From Dendrolimus kikuchii (taxonomy: Eukaryota > Arthropoda > Insecta > Lepidoptera > Lasiocampidae): a stretch of 64,000 nt of DNA. The DNA is taken from the NCBI GenBank assembly GCA_019925095.2, contig CM034391.1, positions 26,339,051-26,403,050 of the forward strand, given 5' to 3'. Both the position numbers and the translations under genes were made by a program. Below are positions 1-10,679 of this stretch, piece by piece (position 1 is the first letter of the stretch; every line of letters begins with the position of its first letter). Under the pieces are notes generated by a model, which was given only the letters and a program-made list of their open reading frames with translations, searched no databases and had not been told where the DNA came from.

Positions 1-82
1 CTTATTGTGAGATAACTACAATAGTTGGACGTATGGTTACGCGACATTTTTTGTAGACAATTATATGTTCTGCAAAGTGGTA

Positions 83-540
83 GTACATTGTTTTGTTCTA
101 TAATCCATAGATTTCGCAGCGCACGCCGTGTAAGGATTTTTTCGGGTCATTTTATACACCTTGGGTTACATAATAATGTAACCTTGGGTTAACCTTAAAA
201 ATTGGGTTACTAAAAATCCAATAGGACGTTTAGTAAGGATCCCTAATGTTTTTTAAAATATAATAAAAATATAAAAAATATAATATAGCCTTCCTCGATA
301 AATGCACTATTCAACACTAAAAGAATTTTTCAAATCGGACCAGCGGTTCCTGATATTATCGCGTTTAAACAAAGTACATTGTTTTGTTCTATAATCAATA
401 GTTTTCGCAGCGCACGCCGTGTAAGGATTTTTTCGGGTCATTTTTTACACCTTGGATTACATTATTGAACTTTTTCAAATTGGACCAGCGGTTCCTGAAA
501 CAAACAAACTCTTCAGCTTTATAATATTAGTATAGATTTA
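83..540 (+). repeat. Partial tandem duplication of a Helitron-like tail
   Basis: A stretch at 83-177 (starts agtacattgttttgttct) recurs at 373-467. A second stretch, tttttcaaatcggaccag, occurs at about 326 and 470. The unit is therefore partly duplicated with a period near 290 bp. The end at 500-540 (caaactcttcagctttata then attagtatagat) recurs at 18.5 kb, so this looks like the end of a dispersed non-autonomous element, probably Helitron-like. The class is inferred. Confidence 0.5.
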
Positions 541-1316
541 GTGGAAGTAAAAAAGAAAATTAAACACCTTCAATTTCGTAAATAACGTGAGTTGACGCGC
601 AAATGAGGCTGGTTTACGAGTCGCCCCTCCCAAAGTAATTCCGTAACAGCAATTTCTCGGGTTAGTGTTCATTTGTGCCTGCTCTGCACACTCAATCCGG
701 TGTCAGAGCAGGATTTAAAACATCCACCTGCTTTTATATGCCTCGAATTAGATGATATATGCCATTTCGTTAGCTGTTTAAAGACGAATATCTGTATATA
801 CTGGTGCGGCGGATGAAATGCAGCTGCTCCTCTGCTCCTCAGTCGACTTCACTTTAATTGTTATAAAATGGTTTCACGTATTTAATTTTATGTGTATGTA
901 TTTGTAGTAATTGATATTATATATGTTTATTATATTTTACAATTATGATGCGAAGCGGGTTATTTGTATAATACACACATTTATGAGCTGCGCTGTCTAT
1001 TTTATAGTATTTTATTTATTTACAACGTGCGGGGCGATTTTCTTTTTTTTTTTAAGGTGATGGCTGCAATGCCATTTATGCATTGATTTTGCCAATGTCG
1101 AGTACATAGAAAAGTCAGGTGATATAAAAAGGAATTTTGGCCGGTAAATTAAAAAGAAAAAGAAAATTCTGCCAATCTAATACACTACAATAAACATAAT
1201 ATTTACAACAAACCATAAGAGCAAAGGACAAAACTAAATAATAACTAACTTCAAGCCAATCTAAGTATAATATATATATATACAATGAAATTAATATATA
1301 TATACTATACAATCTA
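541..1316. other. Unassigned AT-rich stretch
   Basis: I see no gene and no certain element. A short segment near 1075-1100 (gcattgattttgccaat) recurs near 57.57 kb, so part of it is repetitive. Short AT microsatellites lie at 1268-1310. Confidence 0.3.
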
Positions 1317-1600
1317 TTAGAAGATAATTTTATTCACAGTCAAGAATTTACAAAGAATATATACAAATGATTTATGCGATAAAGTTAAAAGAACACTACT
1401 ATTAACAGGACGAGGGGAATTAATAGGAATAATATCATAAAGAGGAGTAGAAATTTTACGGCAATGGAAAAAGATAGGTTCTATGGAACCTTCGCCCAGA
1501 CCACACTCACATAAAGAATTATCACGAATCCTGAGTTTTGCTAAAAAAACAGGGGGACAAACATGGCCAAGACGTATTATGAATTATGATGGAAGAAACT
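1317..1600 (-). pseudogene. LINE ORF2 C-terminal remnant with CCHC knuckle
   Basis: On the minus strand a reading frame without a start codon runs for about 90 codons. It includes RLGHVCPPVFLAKLRIRDN, then CECG, then FFHCRK. The spacing C-x-C-G...H-x3-C is the C-terminal zinc-knuckle-like motif found after the reverse transcriptase (or RNase H) region of R1/I/jockey-type LINE ORF2 proteins, where it is thought to help bind template or target nucleic acid. The frame ends at a stop near 1317. Nothing upstream on the minus strand is recognisable as reverse transcriptase, so this is a 5'-truncated, decayed copy. The clade cannot be fixed from this fragment. An accidental ORF is unlikely because the motif order and spacing are intact. 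Confidence 0.55.
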
Positions 1601-1816
1601 TTTTTAGGGATGTTGCGGAAACGGTTAATTTATTTTATTTTATGATATGACATGTCAATGATTTGACGTGACGTGCAAAAAGGGGAACGCGCCGTCAAAT
1701 TTTAAGTGAGGATTTAAATATGTCGAAGAAAAGTATGAATAGGTCGAAAGGAGGTTTACATGGCGGTACCAGTATACCAAAGCATAGAACAAACAAAAGA
1801 AATCCGTGAAATCTTT

Positions 1817-2137
1817 ATCCGTGCAGGAACGGAGAAAGAATACAATTCCCTGCGGCCGGGCGGCCTGTCGTAAGAGGCGACAAAACAACCCACAGCCAGG
1901 TGGCATTTGCCCGACTGGACGGCTACCACCCCTCGTCTAGAGTATGTCGCTATAACAACCATGAGTTGTGGTCCGGCATTAGTGACCAGGTTCCAGTGTA
2001 CCTTAAGAGAGCAGCAGCACATTTGTAGCACCTTTAGTGTTGCAAATGTCTATAGGCGACAGTAACCGCTTTCCATCAAGTGGGCCGTTTGCCTGTCTTA
2101 TGAACTCCTGCAATAAAAAATAAATAAATAAATAAAT
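1817..2137 (+). mobile_element. SINE-V, full-length copy
   Basis: It starts at atccgtgcaggaacggag and ends at gaactcctgcaataaa followed by a (TAAA)n tail. There is a small deletion after the aggtgg motif. About 310 bp, no coding capacity. Its first 190 and last 110 bases match the two ends of the LINE at 52881-56509. Confidence 0.9.
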
Positions 2138-2159
2138 GTGTATAGACCACATCACTAAA

Positions 2160-2364
2160 AAGCAGGAACGCTAGGCAAGGATTTATAAATTTCAAATTCA
2201 AGTTTTTTTTCAAAATAAGTTCCACTAGAAAATACTTTTTGAAGGTCATACATATAAGTTAAAAATTAATTTTACTTCCTAGTCTATGTACACCGCTTCG
2301 CAACTCGTTATTGCTGTTAAGGAGAAGAAGCGGCAAGAAACTCTCCAGCAACACGTCTAGCTAA
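2160..2364 (-). mobile_element. LINE 3'-end fragment with gaattt tail
   Basis: On the minus strand this matches the LINE 3' end at 17105-17298: the shared pseudoknot-type module, then tgtatgaccttcaaa, then a terminus rich in ttgaatttg. It carries no coding sequence. 5'-truncated copy. Confidence 0.6.
2290..2360 (-). other. Shared pseudoknot-type module (copy E)
   Basis: In minus sense: cgtgttgctgg, loop ccgcttc, then gaagcgg downstream. The loop-downstream pairing is intact. The outer helix is damaged on one side (aacgag instead of aacacg). Confidence 0.55.
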
Positions 2365-2572
2365 AAATTGTGATAATTTAAAGTACTAACTACTTTCTGA
2401 CGTGGTACAGTCATGCTGGAATCATCATCTTTATTATAACTCTTAGGGCCGGCTTGATCGGTATGATAACAAGCTTTCAACGAATATCGGCGTGAAACGG
2501 TTAGCCTTGAGGTAATCGTGTGTCGCACGATGAATGAGAGTTCCGATGACCGACTTTCCCTTCCGCTATATC

Positions 2573-2778
2573 ATCTGCGCTATACAATATTCGCTATCGC
2601 ATTTGCGCTATACGATATTCGCTATTCCATCTGCGCTATACGATATTCGCTATACCTTTTGCGCTATACGATCTTCACTATTCCATTTGCACTATTCGAA
2701 CTTCGCTATCCCATCTGTGCTATACGATCTTCATTATTCCATCTGCGCTATAAAATCTTCGCGCCTCCATCTGCGCCA
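2573..2778 (+). repeat. 28-bp minisatellite, about 7 units
   Basis: The unit is close to cgctatacgatattcgct plus attccatctg. Seven diverged units run head to tail, joined directly to a Helitron-like 3' end at 2787-2867. Because 28 is not a multiple of 3, the three frames are frame-shifted versions of one peptide, so the two overlapping 89- and 111-codon open frames here are products of the repeat and not genes. Confidence 0.85.
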
Positions 2779-2786
2779 AAAGTGTA

Positions 2787-2867
2787 GCCTTGGCGAAATC
2801 TGTGATTATAGAAGTATAGTCTTTGACATTAATTATTATGGTCGATTTTCGACCACAGGCGACCACT
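2787..2867 (+). mobile_element. Helitron-like 3' end
   Basis: It contains ttggcgaaatctgtgatta and agtatagtctttgaca, then an inverted repeat (ggtcg...cgacc) about a dozen bases before a terminal CTAG followed by T. A 3' hairpin followed by CTRR is the Helitron terminus. Copies: 5990-6065 (minus) and 9985-10053. Confidence 0.6.
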
Positions 2868-3051
2868 AGTATTGTTAAAGCTGCCAAAATTTTAAACATT
2901 TATTTCTCAAGCTTTCGCTGACTTAGTAGGAATACCAGCATAGAGTATAAATGTAATTTATTTTTAGATATTTTTTTTCTTGTTGAAATTTATTGAATCT
3001 ATACTACAGAAAAAAAACTTAAGAATGAAATATTATTATAAACACATTTAT

Positions 3052-3234
3052 TTACAAGTAAAATATGTAGTCCAGAACGCTGTTAGTGGGGAACGTTCCC
3101 ACGTTGTATGGCAACGCTAATCTGTTGCCCGAAACATAGGCCAGCCCTTTGGTCACGCAAGACTTCTTCCCATCGCCTTGAAAGGTCTCGATATAGTTCA
3201 TAAGCGTTACGTCCCCATGGTCCCAAAGTCTCAA
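3052..3234 (-). pseudogene. Unidentified mobile-element ORF end
   Basis: A 60-codon minus-strand frame ends in GNRLALPYNVGTFPTNS and then LDYIFYL. A second fragment in the window, at 58680-58864 on the plus strand, ends with GNVASLLGTFPTDSG and LALDFIV. The two share the G-N-x5-GTFPT-[ND]-S core at the same distance from the stop, so both are the C-terminal end of one repeated, presumably mobile-element, protein. I cannot name the family. The call as a repeat fragment rests only on its occurring twice here in unrelated surroundings. It is a truncated remnant: no upstream domain is readable. Confidence 0.35.
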
Positions 3235-3360
3235 GCTTTCGCTTCTAAATATTTACAAAGGCACGCCACTGCAATACACAGAATACCGAAATCGGGCAGA
3301 TCTACGATTGCGACGATAGTGTTCGGCGATTTCGACGAGACAATAATAATAGTAATAGAC

Positions 3361-3850
3361 CTGCAGGGGGGCTTTGTGGCGAAGCCTTAGGTGAGTAGCG
3401 ACTCGTACCTTGCCTTAGCCAGCCGGCACGGAGTGGTTATCGCTAGAGCTAAGACTCAAGCTCCAGGGGTGCAAGTGATAAATGGCATCACGTCAGAAGT
3501 TGCTTCAGCGAACCTGCAGTCCATCTCTCTACACCCATGTTGCCTCTGTCTTCTATGGCATTTTTTGGGGACCATGCAGGGAGTGGCGAGTCACCGTCTG
3601 CCCATTTGTCCTTATTCCCATGTTCCGAGACCCCTAGTACCACTAGCAGTTCACCCCAATAGCCCGTTACTTTTTGTCAGGCGAGGCTTGTCCTTGGGTG
3701 CATTATTATATGGTGTAGACAGGGATAATCGCCGGTCAGTGTCACGCCACATTTAGATTAAATTTGTCAAGGGGCCTCTACGTGTTGGCCTCCCCATGTC
3801 CCCACGCAAGCTCTCCAAAAGTCCGCGGCATTTTTATGGCCCATAGTCTA
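3361..3850 (-). mobile_element. Copy of the (TTA)n-tailed repeat
   Basis: It matches 52345-52822 (same strand) and the reverse complement of 56511-57085. It starts at gcaggggggctttgtggcg and runs to tttttatggcccatagtc. The stretch before it is rich in aataat, which in minus sense is a (TTA)n tail. Probably the 3'UTR of a LINE; family unknown. Confidence 0.65.
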
Positions 3851-4021
3851 AAGACATAATATAGTAATAGCAAAATAAGGCACCTCGTCTCACAAATATC
3901 ACTATTCAAAAAACTCGTGACAATAAGAGTGCAAGCATTTTAATAACGGCCCTCAACTATACGAGCTCTCGCCAACAAAAAGCCAAACTGCAAAGTAATA
4001 AGCAAGAAAATGCTCATGGCA

Positions 4022-4150
4022 CACAACACACGTACTTCTTTCTTGTTCGTTGCACATGTCCCGGGCATAATGTCAACTTTTATACGCTTTTGTTTGCTTT
4101 TTGTTCTCCTGGTCGGTGGAGAGAAATAACTTATGAAATTTTATTTAATA
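4022..4150 (+). repeat. Dispersed 120-bp repeat, copy 1
   Basis: The stretch from cgttgcacatgtcccgggca to gaaattttatttaata recurs at 5789-5905 with few changes. Class unknown. Confidence 0.6.
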
Positions 4151-4254
4151 TACATTCAGTGATTTCTAGAATTATGTAGTTTTGGAGGTCTTCAGGTGGA
4201 AATGAAATATTAACAATATGTTTGAATTGCAATTTAGAAATGCGTATTTATTTT

Positions 4255-4880
4255 ATTTATTTATTTTGGAGCTGGACCCAGCTAAATAGCCGCAAATGGC
4301 TATTTCAGCGATACCGGACTTTGGGGGCTTCCCGACTCCGTGGGAGCGGAGGCATTCAGCCCGGAAGCAGCACGCTCGAGGAGGCACCTCCTGTGAGGTT
4401 CGACCTCGGCTCGACCGCTGCGGGGGATTGACTCTATATTGAGAATTAGCCGTTAAAGGCTGAACGAGCTAAGCCAACAGGCTGAAGTGATTATTTGGGG
4501 ACCAATTATCGACTCCGCCGGCGGAGCCGATCGTAGTCTATCATTACTACCGCTTCGCAACGTGTTATATAGCTGGAGGAGAAGAAGCGGCGGAAGAAAC
4601 TCTCCAGCAACACGCCTATGCTAATTTTATATGGCTACTTGTGTCTGTAGTGAGTGAGTGAGATTGGTGGGGTCTTACCTTTGTGTAAGAGGATCCGAGC
4701 CGGGGGCTCTCCGGCGTCTGATTTGTCTGCGTCTGTTATGCCAGGCTGATGTTCTGAGCCTCGGGGGGTTCATAGTCACGAGGAGACGCGTGATTTCATC
4801 GAGCTCGTCAATGAGTACATTGCGAGGGCGACGATTTCTTGTGGGAGCGTTCGGTGTGGGTTTGTAGTTGAGCGTTTTTA
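4255..4880 (-). mobile_element. Jockey-type LINE 3'UTR, truncated copy
   Basis: In minus sense it ends with ggtatcgctgaaatagccat, then cagctgggtccagctcc and an A-rich tail (at 4255-4270 on plus). It matches 31965-32740 and 36868-37196. The layout (pseudoknot-type module, GC-rich block, ctcgag, A tail) parallels the 3'UTR of the jockey RT at 26.5-28.3 kb. No ORF. Confidence 0.65.
4548..4617 (-). other. Shared pseudoknot-type module (copy A)
   Basis: In minus sense: cgtgttgctggagag, loop with ccgcttc, then ctccagc, aacacg and gaagcgg. All three pairings are intact. Confidence 0.65.
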
Positions 4881-5352
4881 TTGGGTAAAAATACCGACTA
4901 ATATTTTATATTACATCACATTTAGCTGCTAAACAAAATATAACATTTAATAATAATAAGTGCATTGGAACGATTACACGTGTCGCGGTGAGGTGAGGCG
5001 AGGTATGCGCGGAGGGAAACACGGGCGCCCCGACTAGAAGCGGCGCGCTTGCCGATCATTTGCGAACGGCCGCCGTGGTGATCGGACGTCTGCGGCTACA
5101 TAGTAATTTTGGTGGAAATGGGAAAGGCTGTGGATATGTATTTGCCTCGATTATCTTGGATTTTGGAAATATAAATTATATTATAACGATTTTCACTAAG
5201 AGACGTATATTACTATAAAAAAATGACATGACAGAAATAGACATAACAAAAAATATATCTATTTCAGTTTTCTTATTTATTTAATTAAATTTCATTTATC
5301 AATTACATAATTATCTACTTTTGTTATTGTTATTCAATGCCGATATGCCTAT
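4881..5352. other. Unassigned stretch with GC-rich patch
   Basis: 4975-5100 is unusually GC-rich (gcgcggagggaaacacgg, ggcgcgcttgccgatc) but has no open frame of note. tagtaattttggtggaaatg at about 5101 recurs near 7398, so the edge is repetitive. Confidence 0.3.
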
Positions 5353-5590
5353 GTTAGCCATGACGTAAGGATACGACCAACCAATGAGAGATGTGTATAA
5401 AACTCGCTCTCATTGGTGGGAATTCAAAAATGTAAAAAAGACACGGGTTTTTGAATCCAGTTAAGACGAGACCATTTTGTACGAGTGAAAGATAATTACT
5501 AAAGTGAAAATAAAAAGTCAGTTTAAGATCGAAGTTATATTTATTCAAGAGCCTTACATCACAACTATAGTATAGCACACTCTTTAACAT
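5353..5590 (+). other. Promoter-like block, possible short LTR
   Basis: It begins tgttagccatgacg, holds a TATA-like gtataaaact at about 5397 inside an inverted repeat (accaatgaga / tctcattggt) and an aataaaa near 5510, and has ttacatcaca near 5560. The order TG, TATA box, polyadenylation signal, CA is LTR-like, but I found no target-site duplication and no second copy. Confidence 0.25.
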
Positions 5591-5788
5591 AGATAATGAA
5601 ATGGTGCGCTCTAGGACTATTTATCAAAATGCCAAAAATTCGTACTACTATATTTACGCGAGAATTCTATATAAACTCGTAGATAAGCAATCAGTGATTA
5701 GGTATTATGTTTTGTTATACTACGTAATTGTACCAGGGCAGCATGGTCGCTTAAGCGATAAAGCCCTTTAATTATGAAGAAATAAAAA

Positions 5789-5905
5789 CACGCTTACTTC
5801 TTTCGTCTTCGTTGCACATGTCCCGGGCATAGTGTCAACTTTTATACACTTTTTGTTCTCCTGGTCTGTGAAGAGAAATAACTTATGAAATTTTATTTAA
5901 TAGAA
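5789..5905 (+). repeat. Dispersed 120-bp repeat, copy 2
   Basis: Matches 4022-4150. It is followed by an agaatagact-rich join and caatttattgttcacgaagt, which resembles the LINE tail at 15488. Confidence 0.55.
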
Positions 5906-5989
5906 TAAATAGAATAGACTAGAGTAGAGAACAATTTATTGTTCACGAAGTAAACAAATATAAAATGAATAATTACACTAACTAGTAGT

Positions 5990-6065
5990 CGCCCGTGGTC
6001 GAAATTCGACCATAATAATTAATGTCAAAGACTATACTTCTGTAATCACAGATTTCGCCAAGGCA
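5990..6065 (-). mobile_element. Helitron-like 3' end
   Basis: Minus-strand copy of the terminus at 2787-2867: actag, then a ggtcgaaattcgacc inverted repeat, then the shared agtatagtctttgaca block. Confidence 0.55.
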
Positions 6066-6162
6066 ACACTATTAATTTGACTTTAGCAATAAACAAAATT
6101 GTATATATGCGTGGGTGTGTCAAATACATGGTAGTGTGTGTAATGTTTTTTTTTATTGATAT

Positions 6163-6371
6163 AGGGCCGCTTGCATAACGTTGCTTAAATTTATTTAAGA
6201 AACACAAAACGTATTTAACACCCTTAAATACAATTAGCGTCTTGCACAACGCAAAATTTGCCACTAAATATGTTTAAAGAACTGTCAATACGTTCTGTGT
6301 AAAACGTATTTAGGCAGTTTAATATGATTAACTAATTTTATTTACAGGCGATCGTTATGCAAGCGGGCCTT
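6163..6371. mobile_element. Small TIR element (MITE)
   Basis: Terminal inverted repeats gggccgcttgcataacg (left) and cgttatgcaagcgggcc (right) bound 209 bp of AT-rich, partly palindromic sequence with no ORF. Flanks are ata and tta, so the target duplication is not clear. Confidence 0.6.
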
Positions 6372-6605
6372 AACGTATTTTTATGCATAGTTTAAAAAAC
6401 AAATAGCATTTCTATATACTTCGAATGTGTCGCCTTTACAATGAACTCACCAAATTAAATGCTTACATTGATATTTTTAATTCTAGTCAATTTAAGTTTA
6501 TGAATATATGCAAAAAAGTTCTCTCACACAATCGCTATTAATATCTATTGTCGATTTTTCACTCATATTATTTATATTATTTGTAAAATAAATATGAACA
6601 ACTTT

Positions 6606-6833
6606 TTTTTTATTGCAGGAGATCAGCAGACAGGCAAATGGCCCACTTGATGGAAAGCGCTTACCATCGCCTATGGACATTTGCAACACCAAAGGTGCTA
6701 CAAATGCGCTGCTGCTCTCTTAAGGGAAACTGGAACCTGGACACTAATGCCGGAACACAACTCGAAGGTTGCTATGGCGACATACTTTAGACCAGGGGTG
6801 GTAGCCATCCAGTCGGGCAAATGCCCTACAACT
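6606..6833 (-). mobile_element. SINE-V, 5'-truncated copy
   Basis: The T-rich left end is the poly(A) side (ttattgcaggagatcagc). The copy stops at ctacaact, within a few bases of the common short-form start (SINE nt about 79). Confidence 0.85.
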
Positions 6834-7029
6834 AACATCTACTTTGTCGTACGTTTAATTAGTACATAGTTTGGATTATGATCTATCCCTATGTATTACA
6901 TTGTTATTTATTCATTTTTAATGTTTGTAATCTGTTTCTGTGCTTAAGTAAATAAATACTCTTTCGTCCGCGCAATTTTCGTAAAAATGGGTACAAAGTT
7001 GTGCTTCATTTTTGTTTCCCAGGTGTTTG

Positions 7030-7272
7030 CCAGGTGGTAGAGTATTTGCTCGACTGGATGGCGACCACCCCTGGTCTAGAGTATGCCGGCATAACAATCT
7101 TGTATTGTGTTCCGGCATTAGTGACCAGGTTCCAGTCTCCTTTAAGAGAGCAGCAGCGCATTTGTAGCACCTTTGGTGTTGCAAATGTCCATAGGCGATG
7201 GTAACCGCTTTCCACTAAGTGAGCCGTCTGACTGTCTGCTGAACTCCTGCAATAAAAAAATTGAAAAAAAAA
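7030..7272 (+). mobile_element. SINE-V, short form
   Basis: Starts exactly at gccaggtggtagagtatt (SINE nt about 79) and runs to the A-rich tail. Confidence 0.85.
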
Positions 7273-7561
7273 AGTTTCACGTATTAATTATATAGAAAGA
7301 TTTAACGGCAAAACAAAAGGCCTTAACGCTTAAAGCGATCTCTTCCAGGCAACCTGACTTAAATGATACTTTTAACAACTTGTTATTCTACAATTACGTA
7401 GTAATTTTGGTGGAAATGGAATCTTTATGAAATATACTCATATGGGGCTCAAGCCTTCTATTTCAATATCTTGATGTTGCGAAGATATTCAAACTTTGTA
7501 GTTTTGCCGTAAATCGAGATAAACCGTTTTTACCCCTAAAAACTCACCTCCTTCCGCTTTT
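7273..7561. other. LINE-tail-like fragment and unassigned DNA
   Basis: aacggcaaaacaaaaggc and gcttaaagcgatctcttcc at 7305-7350 recur at 15560-15610 and belong to the LINE 3' fragment described there. 7400-7561 shows nothing recognisable. Confidence 0.35.
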
Positions 7562-7876
7562 ATCCGTGCAGGAACGGAGAAAGAATACAATTTACTGCGG
7601 CCGGGCGGCTTGTCGTAAGAGTTGACAAAACAACCCACAGCCAGGTGGTAGCGCATTTGCCCGACTGGATGGCTACCACCCCTGGTCTAAAGTATGTCGC
7701 CATAACAACCTTGATTTGTGTTCCGGCATTAGTGACCAGGTTCCAGTCAGCTTTAGAGAGCAGCAGCGCATTTGTAGCACCTTTGGTGTTGCAAATGTCC
7801 ATAGGCGATGGTAACCGCTTTCCATCAAGTGGGCCGTCTGCCTGTCTGCTGAACTCCTGCAATAAAAAATAAAAAA
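7562..7876 (+). mobile_element. SINE-V, full-length copy
   Basis: Complete from atccgtgcaggaacgg to ctcctgcaataaaaaat. One base lost in the ttagagagcag stretch. Confidence 0.9.
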
Positions 7877-8702
7877 AATCTTCCCGACCTCAGATCGCCC
7901 GTAAATTATTTTTCCTTTCAATTTTCTTATATTCTCTACGTTTTCCAATGGGTTTCATCCTTCTATTACTATTTTTCACTTTTTTCCATTTTCAAAGGCT
8001 GCCCTAGTCTAAAGTAGCTAATAGGTAATATGCGGCTGACCGCAGTTTTTGTGGCGGTCCAACTGGCCACAGGTGAGAAAATGTTTGTAAAGCTGATTTC
8101 TATACGCTGTGCTATGCTGCACCCCTATTGCCGATCAGCCGGACGGTTGCTATACGCACTATGCGGTTCAGTATGCTGCCGGTATCCAACCGCATGCTGC
8201 GGCCAGCCGGACATCTAACCAGACCAGACGTTTATCTGCATAGTACGTATAAAGCTTACAAGATCACAAACTAATTTGGACAATTTTTCTTTACTGATAA
8301 TAATTTATGCTTTACGGTTTTTTATCTTAAATAATAAATGTATTTTCAAAATGGGAGCTTTTTGGATCGGAACGATAAAGTGTAGGCATTAATATCCGGT
8401 TAACCACATTTTTGATCCACCATTACCTATTAACCGGTCTAACTCGATCCAACCGGGTACTAAATACTTAATCCGGTTTGCTAAGTAACTATGTATGCCC
8501 ATTTGTATTCCGGATCCCTTGGGCATTTGCTGAAATGTTGCCAGGTTCAATGCGCCAAATATTTTATTTTATTGTATTATATTTGGAGGGCTAACAGCTG
8601 TGATCTTAACTCGGGTACATATATATAAACAAGGAGAAGTCATAAGCCTCCAAATATGGCAGAGAAAAAAATTAAAATGAATGTTTAAAATAAGGTTAAA
8701 AT
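7877..8702. other. Unassigned stretch
   Basis: No recognisable gene. 8030-8215 is GC-rich (cagccggacggttgctatac) with a 62-codon open frame of no known family. The rest is AT-rich with no repeat partner seen in the window. Confidence 0.25.
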
Positions 8703-8947
8703 TATAATAATAATAATAATCGGCAGACAAACACACACATTGTATATCGCCAAATTAAGCAAGTCACGCTTGGGTTATGAGTAATATACAACGAACTACT
8801 CTGGGGCCGATCCCAGACACCCAGACCATAGTAAATAACGGAGAAAAAACGTTTCCGAGATTTACTATACCAGGAATCGAACCCGGAACCTCTGCGTTGC
8901 AGTGAGGTACGCCGGCAAAGGCTTAGCCCGCTCAACCACAGAGGCCG
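8703..8947 (-). mobile_element. tRNA-derived SINE (tSINE1)
   Basis: In minus sense it opens with ggcctctgtggttgagcggg, which fits a pol III A box, followed about 45 nt later by a B box, gggttcgattcc. The body carries ctgggtgtctgggatcgg, and the element ends in an (ATT)n tail. Copies: 45556, 59335, 62728 and a tail piece at 52829. Confidence 0.85.
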
Positions 8948-9040
8948 TCAATTCGTGATCAATGGGTTAAAAATGGGTTAACAGGAGAATTATAAAGTAA
9001 AAATACCTATAATTGTCGAGCAAGAAACTAATTATTATCA

Positions 9041-9362
9041 GTTTTTTTTTTATTATTTTATTGCAGGTGTTCAGTAGACAGGCAGACGGCCCACTTGATG
9101 GAAAGCGGTTACCATCGCCTATGGACATTTGCAACACCAAAGTTGCTACAAATGCGTTGCTGCTCTCTTAAGGGAGACTGGAACCTGGTCACTAATGCCG
9201 GAACACAACTCAAGGTTGTTATGGCGACATACTTTAGACCAGGGGTGGTAGCCGTCCAGTCGGGCAAATGCCCTACCACCTGGCTGTGGGTTGTATTGTC
9301 GCCTCTTACGACAGGCCGCCCGGCCGCAGGAAATTGTATTCTTTCTCCGTTCCTGCACGGAT
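9041..9362 (-). mobile_element. SINE-V, full-length copy
   Basis: T-rich start, ttgcaggtgttcagtaga, to ccgttcctgcacggat at 9346-9361. Complete. Confidence 0.9.
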
Positions 9363-9658
9363 AGAGGACGGTATAGGGTTTGATTAATTTTCTATTTATA
9401 GATGCTAGACTATACGCAAATAAGTCAATATCTACATGATCCAACTTACTTCATCAGTATATTATTAATACGTGAAGTAAAAACTTTGTACCCCTTTTTA
9501 CGAAAATTGCAAGGACGGAAGAGTTTGAAATTTCGCATACTTATAGTTTATATAGAGAAGATATTTGTTTTTTAATTATGCATAAAAAATACATTAAATC
9601 AATAAAAAAATATTACACACACTAACATGTATTTGACACGCATATATACTCTTTTGTT

Positions 9659-9968
9659 TCCGTGCAGGAACGGAGAAAGAATACAATTTCCTGTGGCCGG
9701 GCGGCCTGTCGTAAGACGGGACCAAACAATACACCGCCAGGTGGTAGGGCATTTTCCCGACTAGATGAACACCATCCCTGGTCTAAAGTATGTCGCCATA
9801 ACAACCTTGAGTTGTGTTCCGGCATTAGTGACCAGGCTCCAGTCTCCCTTAAGAGAGCAGCAGCGCATTTGTAGCACCTTTGGTGTTGCAAATGTCCATA
9901 GGCGATGGTAACCGCTTTCCATCAAGTGGGCCGTCTGCCTGTCTGCTGAACTACTGCAATAAAAAAAT
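9659..9968 (+). mobile_element. SINE-V, full-length copy
   Basis: Complete. ttttgttt stands on both sides (9652-9659 and 9973-9980) and may be a short target duplication, though it is low-complexity. Confidence 0.9.
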
Positions 9969-9984
9969 GCTGTTTTGTTTATTG

Positions 9985-10053
9985 TTGCCTTGGCGAAATC
10001 TGTGACTATAGAAGTATAGTCTTTGACAACAAACAATTATGGTCGAATTTCGA
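9985..10053 (+). mobile_element. Helitron-like 3' end
   Basis: Third copy of the 2787-2867 terminus: ggtcgaatttcgacc hairpin next to a terminal actag. Confidence 0.55.
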
Positions 10054-10299
10054 CCACTAGATTATTAAATTCGTTCACTGTTCTGATAAAGAATGTATGT
10101 CGACGTAAAACTGTTCATGTCGAAGGTGAACGTAGTAACTTTCTATGACCTACAGGACTGGGGGGAACATACAAATGTAGTTTCTTGATGAGACTCGTAC
10201 AGTAAATTTTGGACTGAGTCATTTTTATAGTCAACTAATATAATAGACGAGTGAAATAAATATTTGTTTATTTTCACGTATAACATTCAACATATAAGC

Positions 10300-10490
10300 C
10301 GCGCGCAGAAGGTTTGCCGATGACTACTTACAATTATTGTATTTATTACTTACCATCATTGTATATACTTATGTAAAGTACATACAATAATCAATTTAAT
10401 GCAACAACTACTTATGTAACCTTTTTTGTCAACCCTTCTGACCATCGACGCGTGCCATTATGAGGCTATCGGCAAACCTTCTGCGCATGG
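10300..10490. mobile_element. Small TIR or foldback element
   Basis: A perfect 19-bp inverted repeat, gcgcagaaggtttgccgat at 10303-10321 and its complement at 10468-10486, encloses about 145 bp of AT-rich DNA. No ORF and no clear target duplication. Confidence 0.55.
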
Positions 10491-10679
10491 GTAGTATGTA
10501 TATGGGGGATTCCCCGCGCCAAACCACGCGCATCAATGGCGGCAACTAGGACAGTTTATTTAAAATAATATCACCCAATATTGTCTTAAGTTTTCGCGAC
10601 TTGTATACAAAATAAAACTACGTTTTAACGGTTTTAAGCGCGGTAATTTTATTTGATTTTGGTTTTTCCGACGTTCCGA

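Noticed and set aside
2573..2778. CRISPR-like array
   Set aside because: Units are contiguous without unique spacers, and the sequence is eukaryotic.
2518..2869. Two overlapping open frames (89 and 111 codons) with repeated RYTIFA-like peptides
   Set aside because: They are the same 28-bp minisatellite read in shifted frames; any low-stop tandem repeat does this.
5353..5590. A definite short LTR
   Set aside because: No target duplication and no second copy; kept only as a promoter-like block.
8880..8947. tRNA gene (A and B box present)
   Set aside because: No cloverleaf closing stem; the body continues into a SINE that recurs at 45.6, 59.4 and 62.7 kb.
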